The notes beneath the pieces were generated by a model. The model searched no databases and had not been told where the DNA came from. It worked only from the letters and a program-made list of their open reading frames with translations. From an uncultured Oscillospiraceae bacterium (GTDB lineage: Bacteria > Bacillota > Clostridia > Oscillospirales > Acutalibacteraceae): a stretch of DNA of 64,000 nt. Shown here one piece after another: positions 30,673 through 39,458 of this stretch (position 1 is the first letter of the stretch; each line of letters opens with the position of its first letter). The position numbers and the translations under genes are program-made. Location: positions 1 through 64,000 of the forward strand of contig CABUKB010000010.1 of assembly GCA_902492045.1 (NCBI GenBank), in the 5' to 3' direction.

Positions 30673-32151
30673 TTACACAATGATGCAGATTAACCCGCTG
30701 CACCCTTCGTTGATGATCCGCTCCACGGTCTCTTTCAGCTTAAGCCGCGCATCGGACGGCATCCGATAAAGTTTGTTATGCAGCCCTTCGTTAACCAATC
30801 CATACAGAGAGGTTCCGAAAATGTTGGATTCCCAAATTTTGGACGGGCTTTCCTCGAATTCCCGGAGCAGATAATTGACCAACTCTTCCGACTGTTTTTC
30901 CGACCCCACAATAGGCGATACCTCGGTTTGGATGTTGGCCTTGAGCATATGGATAGAGGGAGCCTCCGCCCGCAATCGTATGCCATATCGGCCGCTTTGT
31001 TTGATAATCTCGGGTTCCTCAAGAGTCATCTCATCAAGGGAAGGCATCACAATACCGTAACCGGTGGCTTCCACTTCATCCATCGCGTTCTTGATTTTAT
31101 CGTATTTCTTACGAATAGCGGCCAGTTCGGTCATCGTGTTCATCAAAGACGCCTCATCCGTTATCGGAATGCCGGTGGTCTCTCCGAGTATCTGATAGAA
31201 CAGTCCGGGCTGTACGCTGACCGTGATGGTTCCGCTGCCCCGTCCAAGCTCCACGGCAGTCAGTCTGGCGTTATCCACGAACTCACAGGCAATGATTTCG
31301 CTCGCCATCGCGGAAATCTGGCTGATCTTCTTGACGCCGGACGCTGCACTCCGGATGGATTCGACGACGGCTTGACGGATGGGATGGCTCTTCGGAAGTC
31401 CGGTCAGCCATTTAGGCAGTTCAATTCCAATTTCCCGAACCGGGAATTCAAAGAGAACCTTTTCAAGTATCCGCCGTATCCCCGCCTCATCCAGCTCCAG
31501 GCAGTTGACCGGCATCACCGGTACGCCATAACGCGATTCGAGGTCGGCGCTGAGCTGCATAGCGGCAGAGGAGGTGGGATTGACCGAGTTGAGTAGGACC
31601 ACGAAGGGCTTGTGAATATCCTGCAATTCCCGGATGACCCGTTCTTCCGCTTCGGCATATTCCTCCCGGGGAATTTCAGTGATACTGCCGTCGGTTGTGA
31701 CCACCAGTCCGATGGTCGAATGCTCGTTGATAACCTTTCGGGTACCGAGTTCCGCGGCCATATTAAAGGGGACTTCCTCGTCAAACCACGGCGTCTTGAC
31801 CATCCGCGGCGCATTATCTTCGATATAGCCGAGGGCGGATGGAACAATGTAACCAACACAGTCGATCATCCGCACATTGAGAGTGGCGGTGCCGTCCACG
31901 GTGATGGTAACCGCATCTTCGGGAATGAATTTGGGCTCGGTAGTCATAATGGTCCGGCCGGCCGAAGACTGAGGCAGTTCATCGGTGGCTCGTTCCTTTT
32001 TATACTCGCTGTCAATGTTCGGAATTACCAGTGTATCCATGAACCGCTTGATAAAGGTGGATTTTCCCGTCCGAACCGGTCCCACCACGCCGATATAGAT
32101 GTCGCCGCCCGTCCGGCGAGCAATGACATCGTAAATGTTTTGTCCTTCCAT
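30673..32151 (-). CDS. spoIVA: Stage IV sporulation protein A, spore-coat ATPase
   Basis: A 492-aa cytoskeletal ATPase that polymerises on the forespore outer membrane and forms the basement layer of the spore coat. The N-terminal GTPase-like domain has Walker A GPVRTGKST (residues 24-32), followed by the long family-specific middle and C-terminal domains. GGAGG lies 8 nt before the ATG. It is preceded by a DUF3794-LysM protein 17 nt upstream, so the two are one operon. In other spore formers the gene depends on sigma-E. Confidence 0.97.
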   Translation of the reverse strand: MEGQNIYDVIARRTGGDIYIGVVGPVRTGKSTFIKRFMDTLVIPNIDSEYKKERATDELPQSSAGRTIMTTEPKFIPEDAVTITVDGTATLNVRMIDCVGYIVPSALGYIEDNAPRMVKTPWFDEEVPFNMAAELGTRKVINEHSTIGLVVTTDGSITEIPREEYAEAEERVIRELQDIHKPFVVLLNSVNPTSSAAMQLSADLESRYGVPVMPVNCLELDEAGIRRILEKVLFEFPVREIGIELPKWLTGLPKSHPIRQAVVESIRSAASGVKKISQISAMASEIIACEFVDNARLTAVELGRGSGTITVSVQPGLFYQILGETTGIPITDEASLMNTMTELAAIRKKYDKIKNAMDEVEATGYGIVMPSLDEMTLEEPEIIKQSGRYGIRLRAEAPSIHMLKANIQTEVSPIVGSEKQSEELVNYLLREFEESPSKIWESNIFGTSLYGLVNEGLHNKLYRMPSDARLKLKETVERIINEGCSGLICIIV

Positions 32152-32168
32152 CTCATCGCCCTCCTACT

Positions 32169-33704
32169 TCAGCATAACGGCACTAGCAGCATAGTGTCTT
32201 CGGACAACACATCTGCCGCCAATCCGTTTTCCTCCATGACTGCCTCCATGGAGGTATGACAGTTCTTTGCGATCTCCCACAGAGATTCCCCGCCGCCGGC
32301 AAAATAAATTTTCAGTGCGCACCGCTGCTCCGCTTCGCTTTTGGCAAACGGAGCACTTTCATCCGCCGTCATTCCGGTGACGGCGATGCAACTGTCCGTC
32401 ATCATGCAGTGGCGGCTGACCCCAATCTGGACTCGGATATCCATCTGCTGGGAGTTGAGGCCGAATTCCACCCCCAAAACCTCGAATTCCACAGTCATAC
32501 TGCTGCATTTATCGGAAAATTCTAAAACGAAATCGACCGGCCGTTCGTAATATGAAATCAGGCCCCCTCCGTCTTTAGCGAGCATGGAAACTAGCAGACG
32601 GCCATCTACGGCCGAACCGCCCTCCTCACAGCGTGTCGTCACCGGGGTTGCCTCGCACCACATGTCGACGATTCCGGCCACCCCTTCAGGCGGCAGTTCC
32701 AGTGTTTCCTTAACCGGGCAAACGTCTTTCCGGATCGCTAAAAGCTGCTGCGTTTCTACCCTCCTGGTTTCCAGCTTGAGTGGGTAGCTTGTCAAATAAG
32801 CGTCGGTAATCATCTCTGAGGCTCCCGTTCGATAACACTGAACCTGGGCGAGGAGTTTGATGGATACCGACAGCAAAACATTCTCACCATTTGGATTCTG
32901 GGTAATATGTACATCACAGGCCGTTACATCCGACCGGCAGTCGCAAAGCCATTCCTCGTCCAAACCATCCACATCGACGATCTGACTGAAAGGAATTTCA
33001 TGCTCCACGCGATCCATTGTCCCCGCAACGGTGTCGTTCGCGTATAAGGTACATAAGAGTACCACTCCTTTGAGAATCACCTTTCCTGGCATCATCTTAC
33101 AATCCTGCACATTGGCCGCCGCGTCGCTGCGGATCAGGGTTTCAGCGGGCAGTTTCCCCGGCCCCAGTTCCAAAACTTCGTTGATGGTAAAGGGCTTTTC
33201 GGCCGAAGAGGCCGGAACCGTGTAGTATAAGGGCTTTGTGCGGGTATAAACCCCCTCGCCTTTCGCGGATGAAACGACTTCGCTTCCGCCTTCGGCCGTG
33301 ATTTTCAGCTTGACGCTGAAAGCTCCGTGAATGTCCAGGCGACGGGGACTGGTAGCCCGGCAGTTTACATAGTTCGCTTTGGCATCGAGACGGATACACG
33401 CCCCTATTCCGAGGTTTTTAACATTGAAGGTACTGGTAAACGGCTGAGAAAACTCACAACTGCGCACACATTTCCGGGCCTCGTCCAGGTAAAGAACCCG
33501 GATATTGGCAACACCGTCTACCATCAGCCGGTCTCCACTGATCTGCTTGGATTGTACCACCGGTTTCATGATACATTTGAGAACTGCCGCAATATCGGGA
33601 AGATAATCGGGCAGCACAAAATCACAATCCACCGGCCGCTCATCAAAGTCGTCAAACAAGGTTTCCGTGGTGCCGATGACCTTGTTCGTCACCTGAATGT
33701 CCAT
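32169..33704 (-). CDS. DUF3794 and LysM domain protein, probable spore-coat/cortex morphogenesis factor
   Basis: A 511-aa protein with repeated DUF3794 units (first around residues 30-130: DFVLPDYLPDIAAVLKC; another around 330-440). A C-terminal LysM domain (about 465-511, GGGESLWEIAKNCHTSMEAVMEENGL) should bind peptidoglycan. This architecture is the clostridial counterpart of SpoVID/SafA-type proteins that tie SpoIVA to the cortex. The ATG at 33704 has GGAGAG at 6 nt; a GTG at 33710 lies within the same site. Position directly before spoIVA supports a shared role. Confidence 0.88.
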   Translation of the reverse strand: MDIQVTNKVIGTTETLFDDFDERPVDCDFVLPDYLPDIAAVLKCIMKPVVQSKQISGDRLMVDGVANIRVLYLDEARKCVRSCEFSQPFTSTFNVKNLGIGACIRLDAKANYVNCRATSPRRLDIHGAFSVKLKITAEGGSEVVSSAKGEGVYTRTKPLYYTVPASSAEKPFTINEVLELGPGKLPAETLIRSDAAANVQDCKMMPGKVILKGVVLLCTLYANDTVAGTMDRVEHEIPFSQIVDVDGLDEEWLCDCRSDVTACDVHITQNPNGENVLLSVSIKLLAQVQCYRTGASEMITDAYLTSYPLKLETRRVETQQLLAIRKDVCPVKETLELPPEGVAGIVDMWCEATPVTTRCEEGGSAVDGRLLVSMLAKDGGGLISYYERPVDFVLEFSDKCSSMTVEFEVLGVEFGLNSQQMDIRVQIGVSRHCMMTDSCIAVTGMTADESAPFAKSEAEQRCALKIYFAGGGESLWEIAKNCHTSMEAVMEENGLAADVLSEDTMLLVPLC

Positions 33705-33793
33705 GTACACCTCTCCTTTATGCTCTTGGCTTTTCTATCACCACTATATTCACCCTGTCCACGGAGTATTCCAAGAGCTTGCGGCGGCTATAC

Positions 33794-33834
33794 AAAAAAA
33801 GCGGCGGATTCTGCACTATCGCAAAATCCGCCGC
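33794..33834 (-). terminator. Terminator of the DUF4838 lipoprotein genes
   Basis: A 10-bp stem (33801-33810 with 33825-33834) followed on the minus strand by seven T. It lies about 90 bp past the second lipoprotein gene. Confidence 0.8.
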
Positions 33835-33925
33835 CGGGATGCCGGCACCAACTTTTTATTTTCTTTTTAATTTAGTTAGTTCTTATCCAAACCGCGTACC
33901 GGAACCGTCGTCCCAAAGCATAAAG

Positions 33926-35740
33926 TCAATACACTGCAATCATAACTGAGGCCTTGTTCCAAATTTCAAACTGATTCTCTATCCTTTGTTTCTGTTCATC
34001 CGTCACACCGTCCAGCTTGGCTTTGGCGGCTTCGAGCGCCTGGTCGATAACATCCTGCCATCCACAATACATTTCACTGGGCTTGCAGGGAACCCAGCAG
34101 ATGCTTTCCCATTCACAGAACTCGCTCGCATCCGCCAGCGCCTTGTAATAGCGATACATCTCCTCCGCAGCGGAACCGTAGAGTTTCCGGCAGGCATCAT
34201 ACAGAATCTGCTCGCCCGTCAGGCTGCCGTCCCACATGCCCTTCGACGATACGAACCAGAGCGGCCAGCGCAGAGGGTAGCTCTCTTCGGTTTCCCGATA
34301 GCCCGAATGCGGTCCCTGATCATAAAACACATATTCGACGCCGTTTTGCTTCCAGAGAGCCTGATTCCGCGTCGCGACGTTTCCCTGTACCCAGGGGACG
34401 GTCTCCCAGTATGCATCTTCCACCGCGATGCAGTACCATTCCCAAATTGAGATATGCTGAAGACTAGCGTTTTGAATATACTCCTGGAAATTACCCAGCC
34501 AGGACTGGGTATACGTGTTGTGGGTAATGTTGTTCTTTCCGAGTACCGCTTTGTTCAGATCCAGCGGCGTCGTCATGCTCGCCTCCCGGCAGAACATCAC
34601 TTCCAGATTCGGGTGGGCTTTTGTCTTCTCAGGCGGGAAGAAATTATTGTGATAGCTCAGGATGGAAATCGTCTTGTCCGGATGTTCCTTCGATACGATT
34701 TCCGCCACCCGGTTGGCAAATGTCAGAATCTGGTCGGTCGGATTTCCCAGCGCCGCACAGTCCTCGCATTCGCACCAGCCCTCTTCCCAGCCGTCATTAG
34801 CGGCCAGAGAATAGTTTGTCAGCAGCGGATCGGCATCCCATAACTCCAATACCTTTTCCGCCACCTCGGCGGCAAATTCCGGATTGGAGTAATCATACTG
34901 CCACCAATCCTGTGCCAGCGGATCCCGTTTACCGTCCACCAGCGCAAACCATTCCGGATGGCTCTCCAGGTATTCCTCTACGGGGATCAGCGACTGTATG
35001 CCGTGGCCGGTCGACGTCTTGTCCCCTCCCAGATACCAGCGGCGTCCCACCTCCGGATTCTTCGCATATACCTGTGTGAACCTCGCACGGAACTGCGGCG
35101 TATGATCGATATCGAACTCTCCCACCGCCAGCGTCGGATATTCCGGTACCACCTGCCACAGTTCGTCCGGTCCATACCAACCGCACCCCAGCTGTTCCAG
35201 GAACATCGTCACCGCATATCCCGTTCCCTCATAGGGGTCGTCGTCGTTCCCCAGCAGCACCACATAGTTGCCTTCCCGTTTGAGAATGACGCGCTCGCTG
35301 TTTGGATATCCCGTCGGCTGCTCGATCCCCAGCGCCGCCGTCTGTTTGGTCGGACCTACCAAAATGCAGTTGCCTTCGGCCGATGCCTCGTCCTCGTCCA
35401 CAATGGGAATATCCGCCCCGGTGATCTGTTTCATATAAGACTGCAAATCCTCCGCAGCCGTCTGCACCTTGGTACTGGGTGATGCCGGAATCACGATAGT
35501 GGCCTTCGCCGTCCCATCCTGTGCGATAAGGAAATCCCCCTCGCCCGGACTGGTTACCAGTATTTTGTTTTCAGGCAGTTCCGGTATCTCCGCCGAAGAA
35601 GCAGCCGTCGAACTCTCTCCCACCTGCGATGGGGTGCTGGACGATGTCTCTCCCGGCTTGCACGCGGTCATGGACAGCAGCAGCGCGCCCGCCAGCGCTG
35701 CCTGCACACCTCTTCGAATCAACTGACCTCTCTTACTCAT
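33926..35740 (-). CDS. DUF4838 lipoprotein, copy 2 of a tandem pair
   Basis: A 604-aa secreted lipoprotein. It has a signal peptide with lipobox LSMTAC (lipidated Cys27), a Ser/Thr-rich linker (28-52), and an N-terminal domain like the alpha-glucuronidase N-terminal fold (about 60-200, with VIPASPSTKVQTAAEDLQSY and ILVGPTKQTAALGI). A large DUF4838 domain follows, with SHPEWFALVDGKRDP, the cysteine motif WCECEDCAALGNPTDQ and REASMTTPLDLN. The family is linked to polysaccharide breakdown, but catalysis is unproven. AAGGAGAGG precedes the ATG. It is closely similar to its neighbour along its whole length. Confidence 0.88.
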   Translation of the reverse strand: MSKRGQLIRRGVQAALAGALLLSMTACKPGETSSSTPSQVGESSTAASSAEIPELPENKILVTSPGEGDFLIAQDGTAKATIVIPASPSTKVQTAAEDLQSYMKQITGADIPIVDEDEASAEGNCILVGPTKQTAALGIEQPTGYPNSERVILKREGNYVVLLGNDDDPYEGTGYAVTMFLEQLGCGWYGPDELWQVVPEYPTLAVGEFDIDHTPQFRARFTQVYAKNPEVGRRWYLGGDKTSTGHGIQSLIPVEEYLESHPEWFALVDGKRDPLAQDWWQYDYSNPEFAAEVAEKVLELWDADPLLTNYSLAANDGWEEGWCECEDCAALGNPTDQILTFANRVAEIVSKEHPDKTISILSYHNNFFPPEKTKAHPNLEVMFCREASMTTPLDLNKAVLGKNNITHNTYTQSWLGNFQEYIQNASLQHISIWEWYCIAVEDAYWETVPWVQGNVATRNQALWKQNGVEYVFYDQGPHSGYRETEESYPLRWPLWFVSSKGMWDGSLTGEQILYDACRKLYGSAAEEMYRYYKALADASEFCEWESICWVPCKPSEMYCGWQDVIDQALEAAKAKLDGVTDEQKQRIENQFEIWNKASVMIAVY

Positions 35741-35782
35741 ACACTTACCTCTCCTTCAGTTTTTAGGCCTATACCGAATTCA

Positions 35783-37600
35783 TTAGTGCCGATCGATCAT
35801 AAACAGGGCGGTGTTCCAAAGCGCAAACTGGTTCTCCATCCGCTGTTTCTGTTCCTCCGTCACACTGTCCAGCTTGGCTTTCGCCGCTTCAACAGCCGCA
35901 TTGATGACATCCACCCGTTCATCCGTATACATTTCACTGGGTTTGCAGGGTATCCAGCAAATACTCTTCCCTTCGCACATCTCACTCGAATCCGCCAGAG
36001 CCTTGTAGTATCCAAACATCTCCTCCGCGGCGGAACCATAGAGCTTGATGCAGGCGTCATACAGAATCTGCTCACCCGTCAGGCTGCCGTCCCACATCCC
36101 TTTGGACGCCACATACCAGAGCGGCCACCGTAGCGGGAAGCTCTTTTCCGTCTCGCGGTAACCGGCGAGCGGCCCCTGGTCATAAAACACATACTCGACG
36201 CCGTTCTGCTTCCATAGGGCTTGATTCCGTGTCGCCACATTGCCCTGCACCCACGGGACCGTCTCCCACGAGGCATCATCCGCCGCAATGCAATACCATT
36301 CCCAGATCGAAATGTGCTGCGGCTCGGCTTTCTCCAGATATTCCTTGAAATTTCCCAGCCAGGACTGCGTATATGTGTTGTGCGTGATGCTGTTCTTCCC
36401 CAGCTCGGCTTTGTTCAGGTCCAACGGCGTCGTCATGCTCGCCTCCCGGCAGAACATGATTTCCACATTCGGGTGCGCCTTCACATTCTCCGGCGGGAAG
36501 TAGTTGTTGTGATAACTTAAGATCGACAGCGTTCTATCCGGATACTTCTCCGACACGATCTCCGCCACGTTGTTGGCAAAATACAAGAGCTGATCGGTCG
36601 GATTCCCCAGCGCCGCGCAGTCCTCGCACTCGCACCAGCTTTCTTCCCATCCGTCGTTGGAGGTGACCGGGTAGCTCATCATGTAAGGATTGCTGTCAAA
36701 GTACGCAATCATCTTCTTCGCTACTTCGGCCGCCAGTTCCTTGTTGGAGTAGTCGTACTGCCACCAGTCCTGTGTCGATGGATCGCGCGATCCATCCACT
36801 AACGCGAACCATTCCGGATGTGACTCGTAATATTCATGGATCGGAATCATGTTCGGAAGCCCGTGCCCGGTTATGGTATCTACGCTCACCTGATACCAGC
36901 GCAGATCCAAATCATTGTGCTGTTGACCGATGCGCGTTCCTCGGGAACTGAACTGCGGGGTATGGTTGATGTCCATTTCCCCCACCGCTAAGGTCGGATA
37001 ATTCGGCACTACCTCCCATAGTTCCTCCGTGCCGAACCATCCGCAACCGAGGTTCTCCAAGAACATGGTCACGGCCATTTCCGTCCCTCGGAATGTGCCG
37101 TCGTCGTTCCCAAGCACCACGACATAGTTGCCTTCCCGCTTGAGAATCACCCGTTCATCGTCCGGATAGCCTGTCGGCTGCTCGATCCCCAGCGCCGCCG
37201 TCTGTTTGGTCGGTCCTAGCAAGATGTAATTGCCTTCGCTGCGGTCAACGCTGTCAAATCCGATCTTTACAGTGGCCCCTGTAATCTTTTTTAAATAGCT
37301 CTGCAAATCCGCCGCCGCCGCTTCCACTTTTTCGCTGGGCGACTCCGGAATCACGATGGTGGCCTTGGCCTCCCCGTCCTGTGCGATGAGGAAGTCCCCC
37401 TCGCCGGGATTGGTCACCAGTATCTTGTTTTCGGGCAGCTCCGGTATCGCAACCGGAGATGCGGCCGTCGAACCCTCTTCCCCCTGTGACGGGGTGCTGG
37501 ACGACGACTCTTCTGGTTTACACGCAGTCATAGATATTAAGAGTCCTCCTACTAATAAAAGCTGTAGTCCCGAACAGATCCAACGTCCTGCTTTGGCCAT
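35783..37600 (-). CDS. DUF4838 lipoprotein, copy 1 of a tandem pair
   Basis: A 605-aa lipoprotein with lipobox ISMTAC (Cys27) and the same domain order as the downstream copy: Ser-rich linker, alpha-glucuronidase-N-like domain, DUF4838 domain with WCECEDCAALGNPTDQ and CREASMTTPLDLNKA. The copies are near-identical over long stretches of the second half and most divergent around residues 110-125 and 215-250 (for example SSRGTRIGQQHNDLDLRW here), probably surface or substrate-facing loops. AAAGGAG at 6 nt fixes the start. A consensus promoter lies 74 bp upstream; copy 2 follows after 42 nt, so they are probably cotranscribed. Confidence 0.88.
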   Translation of the reverse strand: MAKAGRWICSGLQLLLVGGLLISMTACKPEESSSSTPSQGEEGSTAASPVAIPELPENKILVTNPGEGDFLIAQDGEAKATIVIPESPSEKVEAAAADLQSYLKKITGATVKIGFDSVDRSEGNYILLGPTKQTAALGIEQPTGYPDDERVILKREGNYVVVLGNDDGTFRGTEMAVTMFLENLGCGWFGTEELWEVVPNYPTLAVGEMDINHTPQFSSRGTRIGQQHNDLDLRWYQVSVDTITGHGLPNMIPIHEYYESHPEWFALVDGSRDPSTQDWWQYDYSNKELAAEVAKKMIAYFDSNPYMMSYPVTSNDGWEESWCECEDCAALGNPTDQLLYFANNVAEIVSEKYPDRTLSILSYHNNYFPPENVKAHPNVEIMFCREASMTTPLDLNKAELGKNSITHNTYTQSWLGNFKEYLEKAEPQHISIWEWYCIAADDASWETVPWVQGNVATRNQALWKQNGVEYVFYDQGPLAGYRETEKSFPLRWPLWYVASKGMWDGSLTGEQILYDACIKLYGSAAEEMFGYYKALADSSEMCEGKSICWIPCKPSEMYTDERVDVINAAVEAAKAKLDSVTEEQKQRMENQFALWNTALFMIDRH

Positions 37601-37673
37601 GGTATACTCCTTTCTTCATACTCCATAAAACAGGCTTGTTGCATTCTATAGACGAAAGCCATATTTTATGATT

Positions 37674-37702
37674 ATTATAAAAAAACCATCTGTCTCCGAC
37701 AA
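37674..37702 (-). promoter_or_regulatory. Promoter of the DUF4838 gene pair
   Basis: Minus strand TTGTCG (37702-37697), 17-bp spacer, TATAAT (37679-37674). Confidence 0.7.
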
Positions 37703-37986
37703 GATTAAAATGTATCAATCCACATGTCCAAATTTGCTATTTTCCCATTCGCTTAAGTGAATATTTTTTACATTTTTCGCGTAAATGTTGGAATTGATAT
37801 CACAATATGCGGTTCAGAATCTAAACCAGGGGATTTCCTCAATGCGGCCAACCGTCCCTATTCTTCTCCGACAAACCTGCAGCGCGTTCAATAAAAGCAC
37901 CGCAGGAAAGACGGTATGGCAACCCCATGAGGCGTTATTCAAAGGCATTTACTCCAACGATGACAAGGAACCAAAACCGTGAGATT
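37703..37986. other. Intergenic region upstream of the lipoprotein pair
   Basis: No gene is seen. An almost perfect palindrome (ATTCGCTTAAGTGAAT, 37747-37762, one mismatched pair) lies 45 bp upstream of the lipoprotein -35 box and could bind an activator. A looser inverted repeat, TTTACA...TAAATG, follows around 37768-37787. The rest is the 3' flank of rluD. Confidence 0.4.
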
Positions 37987-38910
37987 TCATTCGTGAGACT
38001 GAAGCTCCTTGAGAAACCGGAGGAAATACGGCGGCAGAGGGCTGGTAAATTCCAAATATTGCCCAGTAATGGGATGCCGGAAACCGATCGTCTTCGCGTG
38101 CAGGCACTGGCCATCCAATCCGGAAGGCTGCCGGGCAGGACCATACACCGTGTCGCCCGCCACAGGATGACCGAGATAGGCCATATGTACCCGAATCTGG
38201 TGGGTGCGGCCGGTTTCCAGGCGAAGCTCCACATAGTCATATCCCGGATAAGAGGCCAGCACCCGATAATGCGTGACCGCCGGGCGGGAATGCCGCTCCA
38301 CCACCGCCATTTTTTTTCGATCGGAGGGGTGTCGCCCGATTGGTGCGTCCACCGTCCCCGCCTCCTGCCGCATATGTCCCTGTACCACAGCTTCATACAG
38401 CCGCTTAAAACTGTGCGCTTGAATCTGTTCGGCCAGACCTTGATGTGCCCGGTCGCTTTTCGCCACAATCAAAAGCCCGCTTGTGTTCTTGTCGATGCGG
38501 TGGACAATGCCGGGCCGCAGCACCCCATTGATGCCGGAAAGATCTTTTCCGCAATGGGCGAGAAGGGCGTTCACCAAGGTGCCGTCCGGATTGCCGGGAG
38601 CCGGATGCACCACCATCCCTTTCGGCTTATCCACCACCAGCAGATCGCCGTCCTCATAGACGATGGAAAGGGGAATACTCTGGGCTCTGACCTCACACGG
38701 GACCGGATCCGGGATGCGGACAAGTACGGTCTCCCCTCCCTTGAGACAGGCATTTTTGGCAAAGGGAGCACCATCGCCGAATCGCAACACCCGCCCTTGC
38801 TCCATCCACCTCTGGATGGCGGACCGGGGCATTGCAAGCATTTCCGATAAGGCCCGGTCAATCCGTTTTCCCGCCATCTGAGGAGGAATCATCAGCTGTT
38901 TCTCCTCCAT
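37987..38910 (-). CDS. rluD: Ribosomal large subunit pseudouridine synthase D
   Basis: A 307-aa RluA-family enzyme modifying 23S rRNA. An N-terminal S4 RNA-binding domain (about 1-70) precedes the catalytic domain with RPGIVHRIDKNTSGLLI (catalytic Asp in HRID), the LETGRTHQIRVHM motif and GDTVYG. AAAGGAGG at 6 nt fixes the ATG at 38910, which lies 53 nt inside the end of lspA. It is the last gene of a long minus-strand run from miaB. Confidence 0.95.
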   Translation of the reverse strand: MEEKQLMIPPQMAGKRIDRALSEMLAMPRSAIQRWMEQGRVLRFGDGAPFAKNACLKGGETVLVRIPDPVPCEVRAQSIPLSIVYEDGDLLVVDKPKGMVVHPAPGNPDGTLVNALLAHCGKDLSGINGVLRPGIVHRIDKNTSGLLIVAKSDRAHQGLAEQIQAHSFKRLYEAVVQGHMRQEAGTVDAPIGRHPSDRKKMAVVERHSRPAVTHYRVLASYPGYDYVELRLETGRTHQIRVHMAYLGHPVAGDTVYGPARQPSGLDGQCLHAKTIGFRHPITGQYLEFTSPLPPYFLRFLKELQSHE

Positions 38911-39445
38911 CAACAGCCTCCTTTGTGTCGCCGGACTTTTCCGCTTTTTCCGCAGGGGATCGCCGTTGCACCGCGGGTTTGTCCTCATAAATAAAGAAGA
39001 AGAAAATCAGAAGCAAGATGGCGCCGACGACCACAAAGCAGTCCGCGATATTAAAGATCGGAAATTCGATCCATTTAAAATAGAGAAAATCCACCACATA
39101 TCCACGGAAAATGCGGTCGATGAGGTTTCCCATCCCGCCTGCGACAATTAAAATACCGCTGATGGTGACCAGCTTATACGCCTGAAACCGGCGGGAAAGC
39201 AACAGATACAAAATAAAAGCCATAATGAGGATGGTGACGACAATAAAAACCCAGCGCAGCCACGGACCTTGATTCTGCCCGATTCCAAAAACCGCACCGC
39301 GGTTTTCACTATACTGGAACTCAAATACGCCGTCGATCAGTGGAACGGGTACTCCGTCCCCAATGGTATGAACCACCACCCATTTCACAAGCTGGTCAAT
39401 ACCGATCAGCAAAGCGATCAAAAGAAGGACGATCAACTGAAACAT
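38858..39445 (-). CDS. lspA: Lipoprotein signal peptidase (signal peptidase II)
   Basis: A 195-aa aspartic membrane protease that removes signal peptides from diacylated prolipoproteins, such as the two DUF4838 proteins encoded nearby. Four transmembrane segments and both catalytic aspartates are visible, in GGMGNLIDRI and FNIADCFVVVGA. After residue 150 it has a charged cytoplasmic tail of about 45 residues (SPAEKAEKSGDTKEAV) that most LspA proteins lack; part of it overlaps rluD. The ATG at 39445 has GGAG at 10 nt. It follows ileS by 13 nt. Confidence 0.95.
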   Translation of the reverse strand: MFQLIVLLLIALLIGIDQLVKWVVVHTIGDGVPVPLIDGVFEFQYSENRGAVFGIGQNQGPWLRWVFIVVTILIMAFILYLLLSRRFQAYKLVTISGILIVAGGMGNLIDRIFRGYVVDFLYFKWIEFPIFNIADCFVVVGAILLLIFFFFIYEDKPAVQRRSPAEKAEKSGDTKEAVDGGETADDSSSDGGKTD

Positions 39446-39458
39446 AACAGCACGGCTC

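Noticed and set aside
33870..33881. ATTTAGTTAGTT, a match to half of the flavodoxin operator
   Set aside because: It lies in the 3' flank of the DUF4838 gene between stop codon and terminator, with no promoter nearby and no second half-site.
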